Below are positions 9,978 through 20,648 of a DNA stretch of 64,000 nucleotides, one piece after another. The stretch lies in the NCBI GenBank assembly GCA_039105265.1, contig JAPFFF010000059.1, positions 620,001 to 684,000 on the forward strand, written 5' to 3'. A program made the translations under genes and the position numbers. Origin of the DNA: Tritrichomonas musculus. Lineage: Eukaryota > Parabasalia > Tritrichomonadida > Tritrichomonadidae. The notes below the pieces were generated by a model. The model saw only the letters and a program-made list of their open reading frames with translations, ran no database searches and was not told the DNA's origin. How positions within the stretch are numbered: the stretch's first letter is position 1; the number at the start of each line of letters is the position of its first letter.

Positions 9978-11778
9978 TCACGATGGACTATTGAAATTTG
10001 TCTCAGGCACTTTAATCTTCTTAACTTCGTATTTGAGACATTTGAGAGCTTCACGAATATTATCATTCTCTGACCTCAATATATCGCATTTAGTGTTGGC
10101 TTTATTTGCAGAGTTTTGAGCATTTCGAATATTTTCGTAGATGTCGTCTGGAATTAATTCTCCTGAATTCATTGTATTTTGCATAATTGGGCGTTCTTTG
10201 AGTTTCTTGGCCTCATACTTGAGACATTTGAGAGCTTCACGAATATTATCATTCTCTGATCTCAACATATCGCATTTAGAGTTGGCTTTATTTGCAGAGT
10301 CTTGAGCCTGTTGAATATTATCGTAGATGTCATCTGGAATTAATTCTCCTGAATTCATTGTATTTTTGAGCTTCTTGGCCTCGTACTTGAGACATCTGAG
10401 AGCTTCACGAATATTATCATTCTCTGATCTCAACATATCGCATTTAGAGTTGGCTTTATTTGCAGAGTCTTGAGCATTTTGGATATTTTCATAGATTTCA
10501 TCTGGAATGACGAATTGCTCTTTTTTATTGAGTTTATTGATTTCGGATTTGATCAATTTTATATCATTAATAATAACGCTTTCACTATTCTTTATAGTTT
10601 TGATCCTATTCAATTCTTCCACATTTTTATTACATTTATTTTCAATCAACAAAATCTTACCATTCATTTTTTCATTCTCTTCTTTTAAATTTTTATTTTC
10701 TAATTTTAATAACTCATTGTCGTTTTGAAGCCATTTTATTTTGTTTTCAATGGCTTCGATTCTTTTAACAAAATCATTATCTGTAAATTTTTTGCTTTCA
10801 TCATTTGCGATTTCATCCAAATAGTCATAAATCAAATCATTATCAACATTTTCGAGAAAATATTTTTCATCTAAATTTTCATCATAATCATCATCATCAT
10901 CGATATCGTCATTATCGACAAAATCATCAAAATTATATGCCAATTTGTTGAAAATTTGCTCAAATGTAGGTCTATCGTTTGGATTTTGAGCCCAACAACT
11001 TTCAATTAATTTTTTTATAGATTTTTTAATAGGAAAATCAAATTTTGGTCTCATATTTCCTTTTATCAACTTGGGGAATCTGGTGGATTTTGATTTTGTT
11101 GTTAAGTATGTCTGGATATGGAGTCTGATCAGTTACAACTTCGTACATCAGTATTCCAAATGCATAAACATCAGCCTTAATGTTGTAATTATCTGAAAAA
11201 GCTTCTGGTGCCATGTAAATAGCTGTACCTCGACTACCTGATTGGTTCATCGAATGGCCTGCTTCGTAAAATTTTGATAATCCAAAATCTGTAATTATTG
11301 GATGAAAATTTTCATCAAGTAAAACATTTTCTGGTTTCAAATCACGATGAATTAAATGGCCTTTATGGAGTTCCATCATTCCTCGTGCAATTCCAATAAG
11401 AATTATTTGTTTGGCCGTATTATCGTATTGTTCTGGTGATAATCCATTGGAACATTTTTTAAGTACATCTCTTAATGAGCGGTTTTTGGCTAACTCCATG
11501 AATATGGTCACATTTTTTTGTCCCCAAAAATCTTTTAACGAATAACCTCTAAATTTAATAATCGTTGGGTGATTGAAGTGAATCATTGTTCGTATTTCTC
11601 GATTAATAAAAAGTATATCTTGCTTTCCGTTGATTTTCATTACTTTGGCAGCAAGATATTCTTTTGTTTTTTTGTTTTGGACAGAATAAACTGTACCAAA
11701 AGCTCCAAAACTAAGTTGTTCAATGACTTTAAAATCATTAATATCAACTTGATATTTGATATTGGTATCGAATTCCAT
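9978..11778 (-). CDS. TKL-like protein kinase with C-terminal triplicated coiled coil, frame-shifted
   Basis: Two overlapping frames make one gene. The first (11778 down to about 11070) has a glycine loop SFGAFGTVY (its first Gly is Ser), catalytic Lys45 (LAAKV), HRDLKPEN at 144-151, DFG at 164-166 and APE at 190-192. The second (to 9978) resumes with IKGNMRPKFDFPIKKS and ESCWAQNPNDRPTFEQI, the end of the kinase fold. The switch lies in a four-base C run (GGGG at 11073-11076 on the plus strand); with three bases the frame would be continuous. After the kinase comes an acidic Asp-rich linker and then coiled coil ending in three ~55-residue repeats (each with SANKAN-x-KCD and LRSENDNIREAL). All catalytic residues are present, so it could be active if the indel is an assembly error; otherwise it is a recent pseudogene. 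It stops at TGA, followed directly by TAA. The start is ATG; no clear initiator was seen. Confidence 0.82.
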
Positions 11779-12296
11779 TTTTGAAAATTGTAAAATTTAG
11801 AATTGAATTTTTTCGTCGGCATTCAATTTTTGAATTTTTATTTGAATGGTTTTTGTTTGCATTCAATTTTGCGAAAATATTAATTTAAGTATATATCACA
11901 AAATATTAATATTTACAATGATTTTTAAAATAATATTCATATTAAATATAAATATATTTATCAATAAAAGAAAAATTATTATTCACCTATATGTAATCAA
12001 AATAATTTTTTTGAAAAAGATGTTAGACATCCAAAAGCAAAGAATATTAGAATATATTGACCTTTTTAGACACTTTTTGAATATATTTACCTTAATAATA
12101 AATGACATCCAATTTGTATTGTGTTTCGGTGAAATTTTAATTAGCAGTAATTGATTGTTATTGAATTGCATTGTTTATGTCGTGTGGAAAATATTTCTCA
12201 TCATCATAAATGAGACGCAAAAAACATTTTTATAATTAAAGAAAATTAAGAATTAGGAAATAATTTTAAATTGTAAAATTCACAAAATTTTTGCAT
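11779..12296. other. AT-rich intergenic, nothing recognised
   Basis: Upstream region of the kinase gene. Short hydrophobic ORFs at 11846-12154 and on the opposite strand have no recognisable features and look like chance. Confidence 0.5.
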
Positions 12297-12464
12297 ATGA
12301 GTAATCCTATAAAACCATTTTATGTTGTCTTCACAGATGAAGAACGTCTTGTTGGTGATACAGCAAAGTATCAAGAAGCTATGAATCCAGTATTCGATGC
12401 GAAACATATGCAACATTGGCCTTTTATAATTTTATTCAATTTTGTGATATGTTATATGAAATGA
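12297..12464 (+). pseudogene. Hsp70 N-terminal fragment
   Basis: An ATG-started 55-codon frame whose residues 9-36 read [20 protein letters not shown] then MNPVFDAK. This is the conserved Hsp70 ATPase-domain segment (…V-x-F-T-D-x-E-R-L-x-G-D-x-A-K-x-Q…N-P…V-F-D-A-K). The upstream ~40 residues of the ATPase lobe, a few residues between MNP and VFDAK, and the rest of the ~600-residue protein are missing. The last ~15 codons are unrelated AT-rich sequence ending in TGA. It is therefore a fossil of an Hsp70 gene rather than a functional chaperone. Confidence 0.7.
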
Positions 12465-12759
12465 GTAAATAAAATTTACATTTTTTTAAATCAATTCTAG
12501 CCATTAAAGGTGTTCGAATTGCCAATCTCAAGATATTATCAACTATTTTGTCATTATGATATGAATTCTTTATATAAAGATAGTATAAAATTTCAAATCT
12601 GAAATTTTATTACTATTTTTTCTATTAATACAAAAAAGCATAATTATATAGCATAGTCAAAAATTCTATAACTTAATTACAACAATATCTTTTGAAATTA
12701 AAGTTATTTTATCAATATATATTTATATACAAGTTATAAAAATAATTATTCAAATCTTT
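12465..12759. other. AT-rich intergenic, nothing recognised
   Basis: About 300 bp between the Hsp70 remnant and the next transposon; no further Hsp70 segments recognised. Confidence 0.45.
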
Positions 12760-12767
12760 TTTTCACA

Positions 12768-13334
12768 CAGGTATGCTTTTCGAGGACGGGTAAGAGTAGT
12801 CTCCCCGAAAATAATTTCGGGATCGAGGAGACTCCCGTACTCGGTTTACCCGAGTAAACCCGAGTAAAATAACCGTTTTACTCGGCCATCCTCGATCCCG
12901 ATTTGCTCGAAGTATTCAATTTCCGAGGAAATCTCGAGGATACCCGAGGTTTCAAGTTCGAAAAAAAATTCTCATTTTTTTTTATTATTTTTCTTACACT
13001 TTTGAATACTTTATTTTAGTATTAAAGATTTTTTGTCATTGATTATAAAGCTATATCTAACATTTATTTAAAAAAATCATATAATAAACCACTATTTCCA
13101 GCAAAATGATTCATTTTGAAAATGTATAAAGCTTATTTTTTTATTATTTTTCTGTTGATTTAAAACTCAAGTTTTTCGGGTAAAAAAGTGAAAATTTACC
13201 CGAGTAAAAAAATGTGAACTAAAAAAAATAAACGTTAGAGTAAAATCTTTTTCTCGAAAAAAGTTCGAGGAATAATTTCGAGGAAGACCGTTTAATTATC
13301 CGAGTTTACCCGGGACTCCCGAAAGGCATACCTG
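12768..13334. mobile_element. 567-bp hAT-like non-autonomous element with 8-bp TSD TTTTCACA
   Basis: The ends are inverted copies (CAGGTATGC-T/C-TTTCG on the left; CGAAAGGCATACCTG at the right end). The identical 8 bp TTTTCACA stands on both sides (12760-12767 and 13335-13342). CAGG-starting TIRs and 8-bp duplications fit the hAT superfamily. The interior is unusually GC-rich for this window near both ends, with many CCGAG, CGAGGA and CCCGAGTAAA motifs in both orientations, so the subterminal regions can fold on themselves. No transposase. TIRs and TSD are well preserved, suggesting fairly recent insertion. Confidence 0.82.
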
Positions 13335-13344
13335 TTTTCACAAT

Positions 13345-14794
13345 AAAGGTATGGAAACTTCTATCCACTCGACAGATCATTTTTCTTTCAAAATATAATT
13401 TTTTAATGATGGTATTAATGATAAATATAATATAAAAAAGACATATTTTTCGAGAGGAATTTAAGATAAAAATAAATTATTTTTTTGTTAAAAATTGAAT
13501 TCTAATCTGGTTATCTTAATTCAAAAAACTATTTTTTATTATTTTTTTAATTATATTATTTTTAAATATAATTATATAAGTAATTTATATTTCATGAGGA
13601 AGAACTCGAAGTTTTTCTTTTTTTATATTCATATCACAAATGATATGAATTATTTTAACCTAAAAGGCGATTTTTTTTTTACCTAAAAGGCGAATTTCAA
13701 AATTTTGAAAATTATTAGTTTATGAAAGAAATTGTTTTCTAATTTTCTTCATATTTATATTAAAAATTCTATTCTCAATTCGTTCAAATCACTTTTTCCT
13801 CTTTTATTGTTTATTATAAAGCATCGTGGATAAGCAAACCAAGCAAAGATTATTCATTTTTAATATTTTTTCCTAAAACTCAAGCAAATTCGCCAAATTT
13901 ACTAAATAAAAGCGATTTACAAAATAACTATCGTACAAATTCCAGCATATATATGACATGATGAAAAAACTATCGATAATTTATTTATTTATAAGAAAAA
14001 TAAAACATACTGGAATTAATAAAAGAATTATTTTGTAAATCGCTTTAATTTAGTGAGTTTTTTGAATTTGCTTGAGCTTTAGGAAAAGACATTCTAAAAT
14101 AATTATCTTTGCATGGTTTACTTTTCCACGTTGCGCTGGGATATACCTAAGAATTGTTTTGTAAACTACTCTTATTTAGTTATTTTGTTGAGTTTATTTG
14201 TGTCTTTGGAAGAAATACTATAAAAAAATAAATTAACCTTTTTGGTCAAAAAAATTTCATCTTTATTGGTCAATTATAAAATTCATATCATCAATGATAT
14301 GAACTATACAAAAAATTGATAGCATCATATAAGATCTCCAAATCCACTCGAAAAACATGGCCTTTTTTTTATTTTATTTTCTAATAAATAAAAAAATTAA
14401 GAACATATAAAAAAACTAAAAACTTTTGTCGACTCATTCATCTTTAAATTGATTTTTTCTTAAAAAAACATTTTTTTCTCATTATGCATTTTATAAGATT
14501 TGAAATAAGCACTTTCATGCTATTTTTAAATATGTTAATAATATGATAAAACAATATTAGACATATATTAAACTTTGATGAGGTTTTTTCCGTTGATCAA
14601 AAATTGCAAATTTTTGAAATTCATTTTTTCTTTGTTTTTCAGTAATAAAATTTAAATTATATTTTTTTGATTTTATATTTATTCTACAAATATTATATAC
14701 ATGACGATGGATTGATTTTTAATAAAAAATGATCAATATTCAAGCTTTTTCTGCATAAAATAAAATTGAATTGAAAAAGAGTTTCCATACCTTT
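13345..14794. mobile_element. 1450-bp element with 15-bp TIRs and 8-bp TSD TTCACAAT
   Basis: AAAGGTATGGAAACT (13345-13359) is perfectly inverted at 14780-14794. TTCACAAT flanks both ends (13337-13344 and 14795-14802). The left target copy overlaps the right target copy of the element at 12768-13334, so the two inserted at essentially one site. The interior has no recognisable transposase; it contains a large foldback structure at 13823-14142 and a duplicated ACCTAAAAGGCGAATTT-like motif (about 13659-13697). Superfamily probably hAT-like from TSD length; the TIR sequence is not diagnostic. Confidence 0.72.
13823..14142. repeat. Foldback (stem-loop) repeat nested in the 1450-bp element
   Basis: The sequence from 13823 to about 13955 is matched, inverted and diverged, by about 14000-14142. 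Shared blocks include GCGATTTACAAAATAA, CTCAAGCAAATTC and CGTGGA…AAACCA…GCAAAGAT. The arms exceed 100 bp, with a loop of well under 100 bp. A third, more diverged copy of the right arm follows in direct orientation at about 14157-14225. This looks like a small foldback MITE that inserted and partly duplicated. Confidence 0.65.
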
Positions 14795-14879
14795 TTCACA
14801 ATTTCTCAAAAAACTAAATATATGATTATATTATTTAATAATTAAAATATTGGTATTTATTAATATTGTCAATAATTAA

Positions 14880-15210
14880 GGGACCACTATCAAATTCTAT
14901 GTTAAAAATTCTATGAGTTATCACAAAATTAATTGACTTAAAAAAAAATTATTTCTTGAGTATTTTTGCAATATTTTGGTATACATAAATTATATAAATT
15001 ATATATTATTTATTTCTATTCTTCTTTTAAGCCTATTCCCTTTTTTCAATAAAAATTTAAAAGTTGAAAGGAGTAAAAATTTTACAAAAATGATCGGAAT
15101 GGTGAAATTTTAAAGTTTTAAACTTTTTCCGAAATAATAACCATTGAATTTTATTTTCTATGAGTTTTTTCAATATTGAAATCTTTACAAAAAAATATGA
15201 TAGTGGTCCC
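14880..15210. mobile_element. 331-bp piggyBac-like MITE with TTAA sites
   Basis: The perfect 13-bp inverted ends GGGACCACTATCA (14880-14892; complement at 15198-15210) are flanked on both sides by TTAA (14876-14879 and 15211-15214). TTAA target duplication and GGG/CCC termini are piggyBac hallmarks. It shares ends and subterminal sequence with the interrupted element at 3139-4339, so the window holds two members of one family. A short spurious ORF crosses it on the minus strand. No transposase. Confidence 0.72.
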
Positions 15211-15214
15211 TTAA

Positions 15215-16187
15215 AGATAATAATATAATCTATATACATTGTTAATAAATTTTTAAATATTTATTTTATGATATATTTATGTTTTATTATTCTTTATTTT
15301 TGAAAACCAAATTTTTACTTTTGATAAATATCAAGAGTAGGTCAACTAAACAGTCCCGATAAAAAAACTTATATATAGCATTATGATATTTTTTTATGAT
15401 TGTAAATATTATATAAACTATAAATTTTTTATAAAATCTTAAACATTTTTAATTTGTTTATTATTTTTTGAGATATAATGATTTTTTAAATTGAATTGAG
15501 TTGATAATATTTAAAATTGAATTAAAGAGATTTTGATTTTAATATCTTAAAAAAAAATGATATTAAAGAAAATTATTAGTTTTAAAATAATAAATTTTAT
15601 GGCTTAATTTTTGGACCTTTGGACGGACAATTTTTTTGGTCCATTGGACCTTATTAAAATTTTGTAAATTTTTACCCAAAAAAAATGAAATGAAATCATA
15701 TATTTTTTATCTTTTTTTTTCCTTTAAAATAAAAATTTTTTTTCCTCTAAAATTTTATTTTTTTGAATAACTTTTTGAACTATTTTTTCAAAGCTACCAA
15801 GCTAAAAATTCTCAAAAAATTGATAGAAAATTTACATTTTTTTCGTCAAAATTTCGCCTTGGTCAAAATAAAATTCGCCTGGTCTAAATAGTTTTACATT
15901 TTGGTCCAAAAAAACCGATTTACCAGTTTTTGAATGCTTTACATGCTATTTTAATAAGTTTACATGGTCCAAAAAATCTTTTTTCTTTGGTCCAAAATAT
16001 TCTGAGATATTTTCGTATAAAAGTATTCAAAAATTTGAATACAAATTCATATGCAAATAATAGGTTGAAGAAATCTATCTAGGGAATCCCCCACTTTTTT
16101 TTTGAAAGGTTTATTTCGTAGCTATTCAAAAAGTTCTTAATACCAAATTCTAAGCCGAATCCAATCTTCAAATCAAATTTTGAGCCG
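15215..16187. other. AT-rich flank of the giant array element, with GGTCC-rich repeats
   Basis: No gene. Between about 15606 and 16003 the motif TTTGGACC/GGTCCAAA recurs at least six times in both orientations; an inverted pair near the two limits hints at another decayed MITE, without a target duplication that I can confirm. The last ~170 bp before the arrays look unique and would be the left outer flank of the composite element. Confidence 0.4.
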
Positions 16188-19100
16188 AAACAGATTCCAC
16201 GAGAACTGCAATTGAATTATCAGATTAAACTACAACTGCAATTTGAATCATCAGATTAAACTACAACTGCAATTGAACCATTAGATTAAACTACAACTGC
16301 AATTTGAACCATTAGATTCAGCTGCAACTGCAATTTGAACCATCAGATTAAACTACAACTTCAATTGAACCATCAGATTCAGCTACAACTGCAATTTGAA
16401 CCATCAGATTCAGCTACAACTGCAATTTGAACCATCAGATTCAGCTACAACTGCAATTTGAACCATCAGATTAAACTACAACTGCAATTGAACCATCAGA
16501 TTCAGCTGCAACTTCAATTGAACCATCAGATTAAACTACAACTGCAATTGAACCATCAGATTCAGCTACAACTGCAATTGAACCATCAGATTAAACTACA
16601 ACTGCAATTGAACCATCAGATTAAACTACAACTGCAATTGAATTATCAGATTAAACTACAACTGCAATTTGAACCATCAGATTCAGCTACAACTGCAATT
16701 TGAACCATCAGATTAAACTACAACTGCAATTGAACCATTAGATTCAGCTGCAACTTCAATTGAACCATCAGATTCAGCTACAACTGCAATTTGAACCATC
16801 AGATTAAACTACAACTGCAATTGAACCATCAGATTCAGCTGCAACTGCAATTTGAACCATCAGATTAAACTACAACTGGAATTGAACCATCAGATTCAGC
16901 TGCAACTGCAATTTGAACCATTAGATTAAACTACAACTGCAATTGAACCATCAGATTAAACTACAACTGCAATTTGAACCATCAGATTCAGCTACAACTG
17001 CAATTTGAACCATTAGATTAAACTACAACTGCAATTTGAACCATCAGATTCAGCTACAACTGCAATTGAATCATCAGATTAAACTACAACTGCAATTGAA
17101 CCATCAGATTAAACTACAACTGCAATTGAATTATCAGATTCAGCTACAACTGCAATTTGAACCATCAGATTAAACTACAACTGCAATTGAACCATCAGAT
17201 TAAACTACAACTGCAATTGAACCATCAGATTCAGCTGCAACTGCAATTTGAACCATTAGATTAAACTACAACTGCAGTTGAACCATCAGATTCAGCTACA
17301 ACTGCAATTTGAACCATCAGATTAAACTACAACTGCAATTTGAACCATCAGATTAAACTACAACTGCAATTGAACCATCAGATTCAGCTACAACTGCAAT
17401 TTGAACCATCAGATTCAGCTACAACTGCAATTTGAACCATCAGATTCAGCTACAACTGCAATTTGAACCATCAGATTAAACTACAACTGCAATTGAACCA
17501 TCAGATTCAGCTACAACTGCAATTGAACCATCAGATTAAACTACAACTGCAATTTGAACCATCAGATTCAGCTACAACTGCAATTGAACCATCAGATTAA
17601 ACTACAACTGCAATTGAACCATCAGATTAAACTACAACTGCAATTGAATTATCAGATTAAACTACAACTGCAATTTGAACCATCAGATTCAGCTACAACT
17701 GCAATTTGAACCATCAGATTAAACTACAACTGCAATTGAACCATTAGATTCAGCTGCAACTTCAATTGAACCATCAGATTAAACTACAACTGCAATTGAA
17801 CCATCAGATTAAACTACAACTGCAATTGAACCATCAGATTCAGCTGCAACTGCAATTGAACCATCAGATTAAACTACAACTGCAATTGAACCATTAGATT
17901 CAGCTGCAACTGCAATTTGAACCATCAGATTAAACTACAACTGCAATTGAACCATTAGATTCAGCTACAACTGCAATTGAACCATCAGATTAAACTACAA
18001 CTGCAGTTGAACCATTAGATTCAGCTGCAACTGCAATTTGAACCATCAGATTAAACTACAACTGCAATTGAACCATCAGATTAAACTACAACTGCAATTT
18101 GAACCATCAGATTCAGCTACAACTGCAATTTGAACCATCAGATTCAGCTGCAACTGCAATTTGAACCATCAGATTAAACTACAACTGCAATTGAATCATC
18201 AGATTAAACTACAACTGCAATTTGAACCATCAGATTAAACTACAACTGCAATTGAATCATCAGATTCAGCTACAACTGCAATTGAACCATCAGATTAAAC
18301 TACAACTGCAATTGAACCATCAGATTCAGCTACAACTGCAATTGAACCATCAGATTCAGCTACAACTGCAATTGAACCATTAGATTCAGCTACAACTACA
18401 ATTTGAACCATCAGATTCAGCTACAACTGCAATTGAACCATTAGATTCAGCTGCAACTGCAATTTGAACCATCAGATTAAACTACAACTGCAATTGAATC
18501 ATCAGATTCAGCTACAACTGCAATTGAACCATCAGATTAAACTACAACTGCAATTGAACCATCAGATTCAGCTACAACTGCAATTGAACCATCAGATTCA
18601 GCTACAACTGCAATTGAACCATTAGATTCAGCTACAACTACAATTTGAACCATCAGATTCAGCTACAACTGCAATTGAACCATTAGATTCAGCTACAACT
18701 GCAATTGAACCATCAGATTAAACTACAACTGCAGTTGAACCATTAGATTCAGCTACAACTGCAATTTGAACCATCAGATTAAACTACAACTGCAATTGAA
18801 CCATCAGATTAAACTACAACTGCAATTTGAACCATCAGATTCAGCTACAACTGCAATTTGAACCATCAGATTCAGCTGCAACTGCAATTTGAACCATCAG
18901 ATTAAACTACAACTGCAATTGAATCATCAGATTAAACTACAACTGCAATTTGAACCATCAGATTAAACTACAACTGCAATTGAATCATCAGATTCAGCTA
19001 CAACTGCAATTGAACCATCAGATTAAACTACAACTGCAATTGAACCATCAGATTCAGCTACAACTGCAATTGAACCATCAGATTCAGCTACAACTGCAAT

Positions 19101-20648
19101 TGAACCATTAGATTCAGCTACAACTACAATTTGAACCATCAGATTCAGCTACAACTGCAATTGAACCATTAGATTCAGCTGCAACTGCAATTTGAACCAT
19201 CAGATTAAACTACAACTGCAATTGAATCATCAGATTAAACTACAACTGCAATTTGAACCATCAGATTAAACTACAACTGCAATTGAACCATCAGATTCAG
19301 CTACAACTGCAATTTGAACCATTAGATTAAACTACAACTGCAATTTGAACCATCAGATTCAGCTACAACTGCAATTGAACCATCAGATTAAACTACAACT
19401 GCAGTTGAACCATTAGATTCAGCTACAACTGCAATTTGAACCATCAGATTAAACTACAACTGCAATTGAACCATCAGATTAAACTACAACTGCAATTTGA
19501 ACCATCAGATTAAACTACAACTGCAATTTGAACCATCAGATTAAACTACAACTGCAATTGAACCATCAGATTAAACTACAACTGCAATTGAACCATTAGA
19601 TTAAACTACAACTGCAATTGAACCATCAGATTCAGCTACAACTGCAATTTGAACCATCAGATTCAGCTGCAACTGCAATTGAACCATCAGATTAAACTAC
19701 AACTGCAATTGAACCATTAGATTAAACTACAACTGCAATTTGAACCATCAGAATAAACTACAACTGCAATTGAACCATTAGATTCAGCTACAACTGCAAT
19801 TTGAACCATCAGATTCAGCTACAACTGCAATTTGAACCATCAGATTAAACTACAACTGCAATTGAACCATCAGATTCAGCTACAACTGCAATTGAACCAT
19901 CAGATTAAACTACAACTGCAATTTGAACCATTAGATTCAGCTGCAACTGCAATTTGAACCATCAGATTAAACTACAACTGCAATTGAACCATTAGATTAA
20001 ACTACAACTGCAATTGAACCATCAGATTCAGCTACAACTGCAATTGAACCATCAGATTAAACTACAACTGCAATTGAACCATTAGATTAAACTACAACTG
20101 CAATTGAACCATCAGATTAAACTACAACTGCAATTTGAACCATCAGATTCAGCTGCAACTGCAATTGAACCATCAGATTAAACTACAACTGCAATTGAAC
20201 CATTAGATTAAACTACAACTGCAATTTGAACCATCAGAATAAACTACAACTGCAATTGAACCATTAGATTCAGCTACAACTGCAATTTGAACCATCAGAT
20301 TCAGCTACAACTGCAATTTGAACCATCAGATTCAGCTACAACTGCAATTGAACCATCAGATTCAGCTACAACTGCAATTTGAACCATTAGATTCAGCTGC
20401 AACTGCAATTGAACCATCAGATTCAGCTACAACTGCAATTTGAACCATTAGATTCAGCTGCAACTGCAATTTGAACCATCAGATTAAACTACAACTGCAA
20501 TTGAACCATTAGATTAAACTACAACTGCAATTGAACCATCAGATTCAGCTACAACTGCAATTGAACCATTAGATTCAGCTAAAACTACAATTTGAACCAT
20601 CAGATTCAGCTACAACTGCAATTGAACCATTAGATTCAGCTGCAACTG
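16188..20648 (+). repeat. Left A-type minisatellite array (30/31-bp units)
   Basis: About 146 units. The typical unit contains GAACCATCAGATTAAACTAC then AACTGCAATT; a common variant has TCAGCTACAACTGC in place of TAAACTACAACTGC. Units are 30 bp with ATTG or 31 bp with ATTTG, so reading frames break repeatedly. The outermost unit (16188-16213) is B-like (CCACGAGAACTGCAATTG). Internal duplications are visible: a rare ACAACTACAATTTG unit recurs at about 18391, 18633 and 19119. Non-coding in my judgement. Confidence 0.9.

Noticed and set aside
11846-12171. Overlapping ORFs upstream of the kinase gene
   Set aside because: Low-complexity Ile/Asn/Lys/Phe content on both strands, and no homology recognised.
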